Assembly (NCBI GenBank): GCA_963693305.1 | Contig: OY855905.1 | Location: 39,225,695-39,289,694, forward strand | Direction: 5' to 3' | DNA length: 64,000 nucleotides | Origin: Meandrina meandrites | Taxonomy: Eukaryota > Cnidaria > Anthozoa > Scleractinia > Meandrinidae | In this document: positions 11,684 through 24,700 of the stretch, piece by piece | Position numbering within the stretch: position 1 is the stretch's first letter | Layout of the letters: every line of letters starts with the position of its first letter | The notes under the pieces: model-generated | The model's input: only the letters and a program-made list of their open reading frames with translations | Databases searched by the model: none | What the model was told of the DNA's origin: nothing | Translations under genes and position numbers: made by a program

Positions 11684-14600
11684 ATGATGAGCGAGAAGCT
11701 GTCAAATGTAGTGAATATTGCAGCGCTGTGTTCTTTACTTTTATTCACATTAAACGCGCAAGGTAAGTATTTTTCAGTTTTCTTTCGATTAATTAAATGT
11801 TCACTGAATAAGAAGGCCGGCGAAAAAGACTCGAGAAGTCACCAACAGTCATAGACAAAACAATGTGTCAAATTGATTCTGGTAAACAGTGCGTTCTTAC
11901 ATAACGACATGTACATGTCCTGCCGAGTCATTTTAGTTCAGTTGCAATAGTGTTTAGTTTAAAAAGAAAAAGTAAATCCTTCAGAAAAAAATGAAATATA
12001 GTAGTGTAGGCCACCAACCTTAATACTTAAACCGGAACTTTCTTTATAACTAAAAAGTTGTTTGATTTTTTTCTCTTACCTCAGCCCCAAATCAGTTTTC
12101 TTTGTTTCGTATATTATTTTCGAAAGCAAGTCACATGTTGGGAATAGAAAAAAGGAAGTATTTAACTGATGAAAATGAAAATGTTGATGAGTTCCAAGGA
12201 TTACAATTGTCCATTTATACTTCAATGCTACAAAGGTTAGCTAAATTTCGTTCGTCATTATTTATATTTTTCTCAAGATACTTCCTTGTTTATCTCATAT
12301 ATCCAGCATCATTTTAAAAGGGCCTGTTTCCTATTAGCAGGACCTACATATACATCTGCAGTATATTGTTGACTCTGAAATGCTTTTTCATTGCAATACA
12401 GCTTAACCATTGTTGCTGCTCATGAGACTCCTCCGCAAATACACGCTTTTTCTGTCAGAGAAACGCTTTTCTCGCTGCCTTTTGCAATGCTTTCTTTGTA
12501 CGGATCTTACACCCACAATTATCTTAAAGACTGGTTTATTACACAATTTCTTTTACAGCTCAAGGATGTCCTGGTATAAATTTCCAGAGGATTGGGTGCT
12601 ACAAGGAAAAGACTGCAGAAGGCCGTCCGCTGTCCGATCTGTTATTCACAGACCGTAAATCTACCAGTTCCAAATGGAGTGGTGTAAAATACGCTTTCCA
12701 AGAATTTAATGCCTATCTTCCTGACTTGGCTTGTAGATGCGCAAAGGCTACGAAAGTTAAGGGATATGCAGTGTTTGGACTGACGCACTATGGTAACGAT
12801 TCACTGAACTTTTGCTTAAGGTCAACACGCGAATAAACTCGTCTCACAAGTGTAGGCTGGTTTTCAGATCTATTCCCTATTGATAGCTTTATAGGTATCT
12901 CCGGTAACTGAGTTTATGGTACAACTCTACCTAAATATTTCGAGGAGTACGCTCCTAAAAGAACCCCTCCCAAAAATGGTTATTAGGTCGTTCCTCGCGT
13001 ACGTCTTAATAAGTTGTTCAGCTCAGTACACAGCAATTAAAGCGGCCGTTAGGTAATTCGACTCAATTAGAATTTATTTTGTGCCATTTCTATGAAAACG
13101 CAATCCTTTCTGGCTGAAATAATATAATTCCATGCCCTCTTTAGCTATGGTAATTTTGATGGGCTGACAGTTGTGTTGTTGAACAGTTTTTTTTTGTAGC
13201 AATCCGTAACCAATAGTTGCGATCGTAGATTTATGACATACTGAATAAACAATGTTGTTGTATCGTAGGGGAATGTTATTCAAGTGACGACGATTCACCC
13301 ACATTCGCTGAGTCAGACCTGAGCTCACACTGCGTAACGATGAACTTTGGCCTTTGTCAAGACAGTTCAGCACTTTGTATCGGAGAGGAGCATAGCATTT
13401 TTGTTTTCAAATTGACAGGTAGGTTTTACATGTTATTAACTATTCCAGAGTAGAGTCAGTATTGACTGATTCAACTGCGAAGAGAATAACTCATGACTAT
13501 ATGACTATAATGTACTGAAGACACAAATAAATTTGGTTTTCAGTGATTAAAATAGAGCCCCTTTTCTATATCAGCAATCACGTTTTTCGTAGCTTTATTT
13601 ATTTCTTACTTCCTGATAAATTTAATTTAGGTTCCGTCTTTGTACCGTGGCTTTCACACCGTGATTTCAGTTGATTTAGAAGCAAAACTGAATTAACATT
13701 TTTTACCAACACATCCAAACAACAGATAACTCAAATGCTGTACTGTTGTGTAGTGATAAACTACAGCTTTTTTCTTTTTCTTTTTTTTAAGTATTGCTTT
13801 TAGTAAGTTTTTCCCTCCCGCAATGTTTTATTGCAATAGTCGAGAGAGAAAAAGGCTACAAAGCGGCCTTTGAACTTCGAAATACATTACCTCATGGAGT
13901 CATGTCGAAGTGTATGTTGGACACATTTGCAGTTGCTACTTTGACTGCTGGTACTGAAAAGGTTGTACTAATTTTTTTTTTTTTTTTAACATCTGGCAAA
14001 GTGACTGTGTCAAATAAGAAAGCTCAAAAAGCTGTCAGTGCCTCATTAATCCAGCAGAAGCTCCTTGAGGTCGCTAGATCTACCAAGTCAAGTGTATCAG
14101 AGCTAGCATGTAAGTAATTGACTGGGTTATTTTCCATTTTCATATTACTACTTCATATTTGACAGAGTCTTGCGTGTTTAGTGGTAAACTTATTCAACGA
14201 GGACACTTTGTGATGCTTATCATAAGGAGCCGGTGCATCTCATATGTGGTCAAGACTCACCAGTATATACATGTCTTTTATCGCATCAGGTTCTTCGTAT
14301 AGGACCACGATCCTCTTAGATGATGTAACCTACATGGACGAATTAGAAAGTTATCGATCTTCCAAGTTTATGGACTACCGACGGGAAATTGAATTAGGGG
14401 TAATTATTGATTAAAAACAGTCATTGAGATGAAAAAGTAAAATAAAAACCTTTTCTAAACTGTTCTCTTGCATGAATCTACTAACTTGAAGAATGTTTTA
14501 ATTGATTTCAGTCAGACTGACAGACGGTCAGTCCGTCCATCAGTCAGTCAGTCAGTCAGTCAGTCAGTCAGTCAGTCAGTCAGTCAGTCAGTCAGTCAGT

Positions 14601-16127
14601 CAGTCAGTCAGCCAGAGACAATTAATTATCCAAACCGAGTTACAACCACTTTCAAAATGGTCGAGACAATCTCCTGAAAAAATGCCTTTTGTTCAAAGGA
14701 ATGGAAAAGAAGTAAGAAATTTAGCTTCCAACCCCCACCCCTAACTCGAAGTTGTACATAATTGTCATGCCCGGAGGTTAGCAACATTGAGATTGGGGAG
14801 GGGGGAGGGGGGGGGGGGGGGGGGGGGCGGTAAAAAAATGCTTAATATTTTAAAATCTCAAAATCACCCAATAAAGGTCTAGTGTCTCAACACTTTTTGA
14901 AAGTGGTTTTATTTGTCTAATCAGTTTACTGTTATATTAACATTGTTTCTCTTATTATTCTCGTTTAATTTGATTACTTTCTTTATATACATCTACGAAG
15001 AAAAACAAATAATATAACTGGGTAAACTAACATTCTCAAAATGGACATTAAATTTCAGGTTTTACAAGCATATGATGGCGATGAAGAATTTCAAGAAGTA
15101 CAAGTTCTCAGATTAAGGTAGTTAAAATACCAAGTCGGCAAATATACTGCGTTCAAGATTGCTGTGGATATCCTTCTTTAAAATTCATAAAAAAACAAGA
15201 TAGCTGGTTTCATAGTAGTTGCAACTTGCATACAATCCCCAACGATGAACACATATTTTTAGCAAAAAGTTTATTTATTCTAAGTGAAGAAACAATTTTT
15301 ATTTTTTGAATCTGTTCGTTTAGTTCTGGCTTTGAAAGGAAGATTGTGTCCACATTGCTCATCAAGTTTAAGGACAAAGGGAAACATTTGGGAGCATTGT
15401 TTAACAAAATGGCATCACAGAAGCTTGGAAATTTGAAAGTCTTTCCAGCTGTAGGAGACTGTGGTAAGATGAAAAATGAGCAAGACCGTACTGTTGGTCC
15501 GCATTGCGTAAATACGTCCGAAGCAAGAGGCTTTCCTGACAAGTGATCGAGTTTGATGAAAATATCTTGGTGGAGAGATAATTTTGAACCGCCATCACCG
15601 CTATAGATATCAATATTATATAATGCAACAAGGAAAATGAATACGTCGACTTATAACGAATGATTTTTGTTGCAGGTTGTTATGGCGAGATGTCGGCATC
15701 GGCGACTTTACATCCAATTACAACCAATCATCCTCAAGCTGTTGCTCATATGCATCATACAGATCACAAGCTGGCGACATCTGCGCTTTGTCCTTCTGAA
15801 TGTAATGTGACATGTGGCACAGCCTGTGCATCAAGCTGCTGTGCGACTGACGTCCCAGTGGCCACTGTCAGTTACTCTGCTCCAACATCTACACCGACAT
15901 TACTCCAACCACCACCTAATCAATGTGCCGTCCCATGTGGAGCTATCTGTGCACCAGCGTGTACTCCTGCTTGCTGCTATACCGTCTATCGGCCCCAAAT
16001 GGTACACTACTCGAAGCGAAATCACTTACATGCATATGTATACAGGCATACTTTGAAACTTAAGAACGTTGACACTAACAAAACTATTAGACGAAAAGCA
16101 AAATCCAGGTCTACAACGCAGAATTAA
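11684..16127 (+). CDS. Gene B: WSC-like / SEA-like / double-CRD secreted protein
   Basis: Eight coding exons: 11684-11762, 12559-12792, 13269-13418, 14002-14109, 14290-14399, 15059-15117, 15324-15463, 15676-16127; total 1332 bases, 443 residues plus TAA. Exon one encodes MMSEKLSNVV followed by a hydrophobic core ending NAQ, a clear signal peptide. Exons two and three form a WSC-like module (IGCYKEKTAEGRPLSDLLFT, ACRCAKATKVKGYAVFGL, then GECYSS and four more Cys). Exon four is a Lys/Ser-rich linker. Exons five to seven make a SEA-like domain aligned to gene A, with identical phases and the 59-base middle exon. The last exon holds two CRDs (15789-15842 and 15924-15977), a Pro/Thr spacer and a long basic tail. 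The start exon has two adjacent ATGs; the first is taken. Inferred location is the secretory pathway or nematocyst wall. Confidence 0.87.
12085..12235 (+). other. Uncertain open segment in gene B intron 1
   Basis: A good acceptor (TTACCTCAG) leads into a phase-1-compatible open frame that contains a KRK dibasic site, like a propeptide. However the only nearby donor (AAAGGTTAGC) leaves in phase 2, which would break the frame of the WSC-like exon at 12559. It was therefore left out of the gene model; it could be a decayed or alternative exon. Confidence 0.2.
14539..14611. repeat. CAGT/GTCA tetranucleotide microsatellite
   Basis: About 17 uninterrupted repeats of a four-base unit lie in intron 5 of gene B. 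Translated frames give artificial Ser-Val runs. Confidence 0.95.
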
Positions 16128-16304
16128 GCTTAGCAAGAGGAAAGTAATAGAATGTGAAAGACTTATGATTTCGGACTGAATTAGACTGAACTGACTTTCC
16201 TTGTGTGTAAATGGAAATATTATTTTTTGACTCTATTTTATACACCGTAGCACATAATTTACTTCTCCTTTCTTTGTATACTTTGGCTCCAAAACTGTTC
16301 TCAG

Positions 16305-16533
16305 CGCGATCAAGACATCCGTTCAAACTGCTTCTGTGACGTCAACGTTGTTTGCAAAATTCCAAAGCCAAATTTAAAACATGTTTGGGTAGTCATGTCC
16401 ACAGTATCCGGACAATCTGAAGGCAAAATAGCATTAATAAATTCTTTGGAAGGATGTCTAAACTTAGAGCAGTTTTCTACACATATCAAACAAAGAAAAA
16501 CCGACCAAAACAGTATATGCGCTCCAAATATGG
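16305..16533 (+). other. Candidate orphan exon downstream of gene B
   Basis: An acceptor (TGTTCTCAG) at 16303-16304 and a strong donor (GGTAAGC) at 16534 bound an open, protein-like frame that begins RDQDIRSNCFCD, continues VWVVMSTVSGQSEGKIALI and has four Cys. It enters in phase 0 and leaves in phase 1. No matching partner exon was found and the family is not recognised. It may be a relic of another gene or simply 3' untranslated sequence of gene B. Confidence 0.3.
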
Positions 16534-17900
16534 GTAAGCTTTGGTGGGACGCTTCAAGCAATAAGTTATAAAGAAAAAGGTCCATTTTCTCATGAGCTAT
16601 CTAGAACAATACGGCTTATTTTGCTGTCTTATTTAAGGAAAAGGCAAATACGATTAAAAATTAAAACTAATTTGTTAACGAGCCGGAGCATAGTGACTGA
16701 TCAGTGCTGGTGATTTGGTCATTTCCTGTTGAACACGAAGACTTGCTTGATTTATTGTTATTTTTATCTTTTTTTTTATCAACTCACCAACTAAAGTGAA
16801 TCACCCACGAAATTAAAACTTGACACGTTAAAAGTTCCATCATAGACAACCTCGCGCATTTTATCAAGGTTAGCCAGTGATCTGTCGCTATCGATACACG
16901 TGTGTGAAGATAAGCATGGCTGTGAGAGGAATAAGTCTGAGTGAACTCCTCGTCAATTGGTAGCTGTAATGTTTTTGTGCGTGCGTACGTCTACTTTACC
17001 CTAACCTTAGACATTCATCTCGTAGTGGAGAAAAATCTCATGTTACGGGATGTTGGTAATATGGCGAGCGTTGACTACGTTATGATAGAAAATCGAGTGC
17101 AGTCCCAACTTCGCACGCATGCGTAAAAGGCTAACTTGACTGATTGGCACCTTCAATGGGTTGTAATTTACGGTAAATTAAGGTAAATTAAGAGCAATTA
17201 GTGAATAACTAATGTCACAATTAAAACTGTCAAAACATTAACTTGTGTCTTTATATTGAAAATGAAAATCTGAAGGCGGAGTCTCATCCATCACCGCCAG
17301 TATCGTGATGTGACGTGATTCATAAAACAAAGAAAGAATTAACACAAAGTCACGGAAACTCTATAAGACCTTCCCCTCTTCACTTGAACCAGGACTAATT
17401 GAAATAATAAACATACTGTTTGTTTATCAAGTTGATAAAATTAACGTAACAATTTTATCAGAAAAAGGCGTGATGTACTGGAGACTGTAATGAGCCTGGC
17501 ATTAAGGATAATTTTTAATTTTTGAACAGCCTTAAAGAACAAAAATAAAAATCGACCATTGAATTATCATTATAATGCGTGTCTATTTCCTGATTCTTAA
17601 TGTTTACAATTCCTGAAAAAAACAAATTCCAGAAATTCCGGTACCCGTTAGATTTCCTTCTAGGTTGGTTGTCACGTGAAAACATGCTTGGTGCCTGTTG
17701 TGTAAGTTTCCAGTGTCAAGCCGAGTATCACGGCTAGCCATCTAGCAACCAAGAAAACAACAGAATTTTTCATATCTGTTAAAGCAGTTAAACCGTTTTC
17801 CTTAAAATCGAGCCTCTCCTGCGGTTGACTGGAAGGCACACGCTCGAGATTGTCCTCTTAACGATGTGAAGTTATGGACCACTAACGGCCAGTGTAAAGG
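16534..17900. other. Intergenic region B to C
   Basis: AT-rich sequence with no supported exon and no clear repeat structure. The right part probably holds the promoter of gene C. Confidence 0.4.
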
Positions 17901-17955
17901 TTACCAGGTTTCTTGTCTTTCGTGACTTGCATTTGAGTGAAGATGGTGTTGTGAG
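17901..17955 (+). other. Putative non-coding 5' exon of gene C (left limit unknown)
   Basis: A good donor (GAGGTAAGAG) at 17956 can pair with the acceptor at 18731-18732 (GACTTTTCAG), 29 bases upstream of the gene C start codon. The layout matches genes B, D and E. Confidence 0.35.
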
Positions 17956-18761
17956 GTAAGAGACAAATTCCTGCTGTTACGAACTAGAATATGTTTGATA
18001 AGAAAATAGATTTGCGAGACACTTTATTGGAAAGTATCTATTTAGGAACGTCCATTTATGTGGTGTATAAATGTAACGGTTTAATCACATTTGTACGCTT
18101 GCACGAGGCAAATATACATTATCAATTACATAACTATGGCGACCGTGGCGTTGGAACTCTTGTAGTTTAATTGATCACACAAAGAAAATGCTTGCGCCAA
18201 ACGTTTATTGAAATTTTCGGATTTTGAACTTTACAAGTTAAGGCAGGATGGGAACCTACGAGTTAGGAAACGTATTGCAGACGAGTGAAGACTAGAGAGA
18301 GCAAGTAAACGAGATACCTGACGCTGCCACTCCTGACAAACAAGAATTAGCATCACCTTTGTTTGGTCTCTCAATTATTTTGGCAAACGTGAGCCTGCCC
18401 ACGACAATAATCATCACATATATGTACATTTATCCCACTGTAGTATTATAAGCAGTGTAGGTAATATAACTAATGCATAATATTGTAAGTAGAGAACGTA
18501 TTGAAGGTGAAGTGCAGTGATTGTAAGAATAAAAAAATAATCAAGAGAACCGTTGTCAGGCCGTGTGAACCCAAACATGCACCCAGCCCAGTCTTTGTAG
18601 TTGCACGCATCGCATTACTAGTGTCCAATGCCTCGTCAATCAAAATGATCGGATAACGACAGGTGCGAGTTTATCACAAAACCTTGGTCATATATAAGTC
18701 TGAATTTTATTAACTTTGTTTTGACTTTTCAGGAGAGGCACAAACCTGCCTGAAGTGGAGT

Positions 18762-21700
18762 ATGTGCGGCTTGTTTTGCGTGTTTTCAAAGCTCTTTTGT
18801 CTCATTATTTGGATGATAGCAGACGGTAGTAACCTTCGCAATTTTACCTTATTCAGTTGCTAATGACATCTGCATGACCTATATGAGGTTTTAACACATA
18901 TAACTCAAAGCGAGAAAAGAGATAATATGTTTGATGGTTCAGTAACGGCCAGTAACATTGCTCATGTTTCACACGTACAGCTGCTTGCTACTGTTTACAG
19001 TAGTACTGATTATTGGGTGGCGATGAATGTAGCCCTCTTCATTTCCAAATTATAACGCCCTCCCTTAAAGAGATTCAGCAATACAAAATTTTACGTTTGT
19101 TTTATAATATGCAAATTAAATGAAGTAAATAACGACATCGCTTAAGTGTGTTTCCAGGCAAGATCTAAAAGCTGGAAATTAGGGAAATATTTACTGGGTC
19201 TCACGAGTGGATTTCTCTATCTCTCAGAGGTACTAGGCTACAAGAGGCTTGGATGTTACAGGGACAACTGGCAGGAACAACGCCCTCTTCATCATTTGCT
19301 GTTTACAGATCGTGACGAGTCTTCGCCTAAATATAGTGGCATAAAATACACCAAAGAGACTTACGATCGACGCTATCTGGAATATTTAGTCAGAAGATGT
19401 GAATCAGAGTGCAAGAAATTTGGTTATGAAGTTTTTGGGATAGAGAAATTTGGTATGGCTTGTTTATTGCCAATGTTCTGTTGTGGTCGCGCTCATCAAA
19501 ACGTTCAAGCCGCCACATGTGCTTTGCAAAACAATAAGGGTTTCAAAAGGTTTTATCGCTCAGGCCAAGGCTACAGGCTTCCCCCTCCCAAAAGGGGCTT
19601 TTCCGCAAAGAAATGTCAACCTTTCGTCACAACTAAATCTGAATTGCCCAAAACCTCTGACAATAATTTTGTGTAAAATTTTCTTTGTCTATTCAAGGAT
19701 TCGTGAAATTTCGGGTAAATTCGTTAATAAATAAAATAAATAATGAATTACCTTTTTCTAGACACGTTTTTATTTAAAGCTAGAAGCTTGAAGGGCCGTG
19801 AAGTGTTGGTTTGTGTGAAGGGAGGAAAACCGGACAACCGAAGAAAAACCCTCGGAGCAAGGACGAGAATCAACAACAAACTCAACCCACGTATGACGCC
19901 GGGTCGGGGGATCGAACCCTGGCCACATATGCATTGGTGTGAGGCGAGCGCTCACACCACTGCGCCACCCCTACTCCCCTAATTAATTTCTACCGAGCTG
20001 TCTTTCTGTGTATGTTACTTGACAAATTTAAAATGCACATGAAGATAAATATTTGGTTCTACAATTTTAAATAAATGCTATGCAAGACCTCGCAAACTAT
20101 AATGTGTTCGCAAAAGGCAAAAAAAGACACAGGCAAGCTTTATCATGATATTTGGGAGGCGCGGTGGCCTAATGGTCAATGGTTAGTGCGCTGGACTCCG
20201 GATCGGGCGGTCCGGGTTCGAGTCCTGGCCGGGGCACTGCGTTGTGTTCTTGGGCACAGTGCCTCTCTCCACCCAGGTGTATAAATGGTAACCATCCCAT
20301 CTAGGGGGAGTAGAAATACTCCTAGTCGCTTCATGCTACGGAAACCAGGATAAGCTCCGGCCTGATGTGCCACTAGGCTCGTATGCAGTTAACCTTACCT
20401 TTATCATGATATTTCGTGTTTTTAAAGATGTCAACACCACACTGTCTTTATTACCTATCTGTGTAACTCAGAAATATTTTGCATGACTGTTTTCCATCCT
20501 CGACCAGCGGACTGTTATTCTGGAGATGGTGGACTGAAAACATACAATAGGGATGGACCGACGAGACAATGCTTTACTTCCAACTATAAACCTTGCGACC
20601 TGACATCATGTGAAAGTGAACCGTGTGCTGGGACTGAGAATACCATCTTTGTTTACGAGTTAGGAGAATGTGAGTATGTACAACGTAACAAAATAAGAAG
20701 TAATGAAAAAGATGTAATGTTCATTCTGCCACAAAGAAAAAAAGTCTGAGTCCCCGACGGGAATGGAACCCATGGACCATGACCCCCTAAATACGGGGCT
20801 TAAAATTTGCCACCTTTCTTTATCACAATAAGTAGTGATGTTTGTCTTCAGCACAAATACCACGTGTGAATGTATGTATACATTTTAAAGTCATTTGAGA
20901 ATGAATGTAAAGGAAAGCATTTTCAACATGTGTGTTAGCGACTACCTGTTATGTGTCTTTGCGAAACGTTTTCTCGTTTGATGTCGATCGCGTGAATTAA
21001 TTTTTCTCTGCAAGGGTTTTTTTTTCCGAGTTTCTATTTTAATGCAAATATTTACCACGGGGTTTATAGTTTAAAGATTTGTTTGTAAATAAAGAGTTTA
21101 ATCGTTATCTTATAGCAAGAAATGCATCAAGTTTGTCATGTTTTGCTCCAATAAAAACGACCCCTAAGACCACTCCAAAAACGAATCACACAGCAACCAA
21201 TCAGCCCAAACCACCAACACCAACACCAACAAGTAAAGGAACAAGTCAAGCCACCAAGAGTAAGTGTTGTTATGTAAATTACAGCCCGGCAGTTGAGGGT
21301 CGCATTGTCGCTTACACTGTAGTCACTATAAAAACGAAGAAGTTGAATTCGCTATTTTCACCTTTCCCACAATACACCTTGTTGTCCTTGATTACTCCCA
21401 AAATTTTTGCACGATTGTCTTGGGACGATTGTAATTCCTTAGAAAATAGCGATGAGGCCAATTCGATACATTAACATGGCGCCGAGGCGTAGCAGACTAG
21501 ATGTAAAACAAAAGAAATCGTATCGAGGCTTGGGGATAAATAAATAATTTCTTCTGTTTTTGTCGCTTAAGCCTGAATTTCTATTTGCACTCTCTTAAAA
21601 CTAGCACAAATTTGCTCCAAACATCTTTAAGAGCGGTTTTCAAGGCCTATTTCCCGGTGCAACTGCAAGAAGGGCTTCCCCAAGCTCTAGATCTGTTGCA

Positions 21701-24700
21701 AGGTGATTACCTTTTTAATTAATAGTTATTAGATAATAACCGTTAAAAAATGTCTGTCCAAAAGGTACACAGTTGTGTGTACTAATTTAAGGTGTAAATT
21801 TTCGTTTTCCATTTTGCAAAAAGATACACGGCCTTATGCTGTATTTAGGAAGAAATTAAGCCAAGGTGTTTGCGTTAATTATTTTCTTCATAACCATAGT
21901 TAAATTTTTTCTTCAGGAGTAGCATCTACATCTCTAAAGACAAAAGGACCATCAACGCCTGGCCTTTCGCCAAGGCCAACTAGGTTACCGACCACCAGAA
22001 AAACTTTGATCCCTGGAAAAGGAGCGCCCACTTCAAAGAAACCAATAACCAAAAACACTCCAAGCATCAGGACAACCCAAAGACCGTCTTGTAAGTACAA
22101 AAGTGGCGAACCTCAGTAAGTTCGAACCTCAGTACGCATGTACTGAAGGGTCATCCTGGGTAAATATTTGGTTATTATTATTAAGTTATTTATGCTGCCT
22201 ATTAACTAGAAAACTTGAGCCTATAGTGGACTGGCGTCCTGCTGCCCAGGGATAATGAGGCTCCTAGTTGCTTCATGATGTAGAAATTGCAGTTAAAGGG
22301 GCACTGTCACGAGCATAATTTCAAACATTCAACAGCCCGAAAACATGTTTAGACCATTGGAAACTTATTAACAGTGGTCAAGTTTTCTTAAAATTACTAT
22401 ATCAATGTACTGAAGGTAAATATAGAGTGATATCACTGTGATACCATCGGGAGCTTTAGATCTCAACTTCAAAAAGTCAGCCTGACTTTTTCAAGTTCTG
22501 TCCTTGTGGATTGGAAAAATTGATGAAACTATTTACGGTCACCCTTTTCTTTAAACAATTTGGTAGATATCTTTCCTTTATGTTCTAGGAGCATTTCCTG
22601 CATGGTTGAAAGTACTTAGTCGTAATTTTGGTGCCGTTTTACTAAAAAAGCCAAACAATGTACGTGACAGTGTCCCTTTAAGGACCGGCACTGCCAAGTG
22701 ATCCACTTGGCTCCTCTAATCAATTGAACTGAAATAGACTTGAACTGTTTTTTACCTAATTCTGGCATAGCTGCATGTTGTTTGTGACCCATAGCTGTTA
22801 CTAGCATACGCAAAAGATAACGAATACATGTTTACTTCTATATATGTGGCTCTGTTTATTTTTTTTTCAATCAGTCACCAAAGCCACTCGCCCTACAGCT
22901 GCAATGAACGCTTCCCCGCAGCCAACCTCTGCTGCATCAAAACCAACACGTCCACAAAAGGCGAAACCGACATCAAGCTGGCTGTCTAGCAGTAAAGCTA
23001 CAATTCCAGTTACAAAGCGTAAGAAAACCCCTTATTTATATATATATATATATTTTTAAATTTTCAACGATAATGTTCACAAACTCGTTGCCTAGGAGCA
23101 AAGCTACTATCCCGGTAAAAAAACGTAAGTAAAAATCTTACAAGGTCTGCGCTCAGGTGTAATCATAAGAACGGGTTAAGGTGTTCATGAGTGAGCCTTT
23201 ATTGTTTTCTTAACCAGCTACTAAAGCGACTCCAGGGACCACTGCAAGAAGCGCATCTCCGAGTTCTGTTACTACGAGACCAACACGTCCCGTTGCCACC
23301 TCACGGGCCAAAAACTCGTTATCTAGCAGTAAAGCTACCGTCCCGGTAACGAAACGTAAGTGAGAATATAGCATTATCTACTCTAACTTTATTTGCAACC
23401 CTTAGAACGAGTTTAGCCGTTCATAAGTGAAGCTTAACTGTCTTTCTAACAACTAGTTACTCAAGCGACTCCCGGGACCACAGTTGCACGAAGCACATCT
23501 CCGAGTTCAGTTGCTACGAGACCAACACGACCCGCTGCCACCTCACGGGCCAAAAACTCGTTATCTAGCAGTAAAGCTACTGTCCCGGTAACGAAATGTA
23601 AGTGAGAACATAATTAGGTCGACTCTCAGCTTATTTATAACCGTTAGAACGGACGTGGCTGTTCACAAGTGACACTCCACTTTGTTTTGACTACACGTAG
23701 CTACTAAAGCGAGTCGCCGCGGTACCACTACAAAAAGTGCATCTCCGAGTTCTGTTGCCACGAGACCAACACGTCCCGCTGCAACCTCACGGACCACAGA
23801 GTCGTTACCTAGGAGTAAAGCTTCTATCCCGGTAACAAAACGTAAGTGAAGATATATTTAATCGTCACGTACTTTAATGACAACGCCTTTAAAACTAAGC
23901 CTTTTCAACTAAAGTTTGTTGTTTCTTTCACTAGCCACCAAAGCCACTCCCGGCACCACTGTGAGGAGCGCTTCTCCAAGTTCTATTCCTACGAGACAAA
24001 CGCGGCCAACAATTTTTTCACAAACCACAAACTCATCACCTAGCAGCAAGGGTACAATTCCGATAACGAAACGTAAGTGAGCAACTGAATAATTACGAAT
24101 TGAAAGTGGTTTGTCAGTTCAGTGTTGAGGCCTTTTACATGGGTCATCAGTGATATCAGATTGAAGTGACTGGCGTGAGCGTCTTGACTGGCGTGGTTCT
24201 ACCAACGTTAAAATCTTCTCACTAGTTGAACAAAAGAATCAGTAGAAAGACCTCTGTCAAAAAGGATGCAAAAGTTGCAATTAGTCTGGCGATGGTCTGT
24301 CTGGTGTTACTCTAATCATTTTTTTAAGTATTCATAAATTGGAATTTTAGCTAGAAATGATGCAAGATTCTAACTCAGTTTTCATGCATCTGTAGCATAG
24401 ACGGGTAATCGAGTAAAGCCAGAATGTGAGCATTATTCATAATATTGTTTTACCAGTTACCACCTCCGCCAATTCAGGAACGACACCTGGTGTAACATCT
24501 ATAGAGATTCCATGGACATATCCAACAAAAGGGTCTTTAATCAGGCCTCAAATAACATGTGAGCTGCTTTAAATGATACATTTTATCTCTTGGTACTATA
24601 TTAAGACCTGTAGGTTAAAAAAGAATACAATAGCAACAACAAAAAGGACAACGAAAATAACCACTGAATAACAGCAATAACATAATAAAGCCAGTACAGC

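Noticed and set aside
13791..14001. Upstream extension of gene B exon 4
   Set aside because: The frame stays open, but it includes a 15-base T run translating to Phe repeats and directly precedes a good acceptor at 14000-14001; the shorter exon keeps phase and composition.
14468..14744. Ser-Val repeat protein in two frames
   Set aside because: Translation of the four-base microsatellite in an intron of gene B.
16310..16585. Minus-strand 91-codon ORF with hydrophobic start
   Set aside because: Opposite to a better plus-strand candidate exon with both splice sites; not supported independently.
19890..20240. Functional tRNA genes
   Set aside because: A- and B-box-like sequences are the heads of SINEs; acceptor stems do not close and SINE bodies follow.
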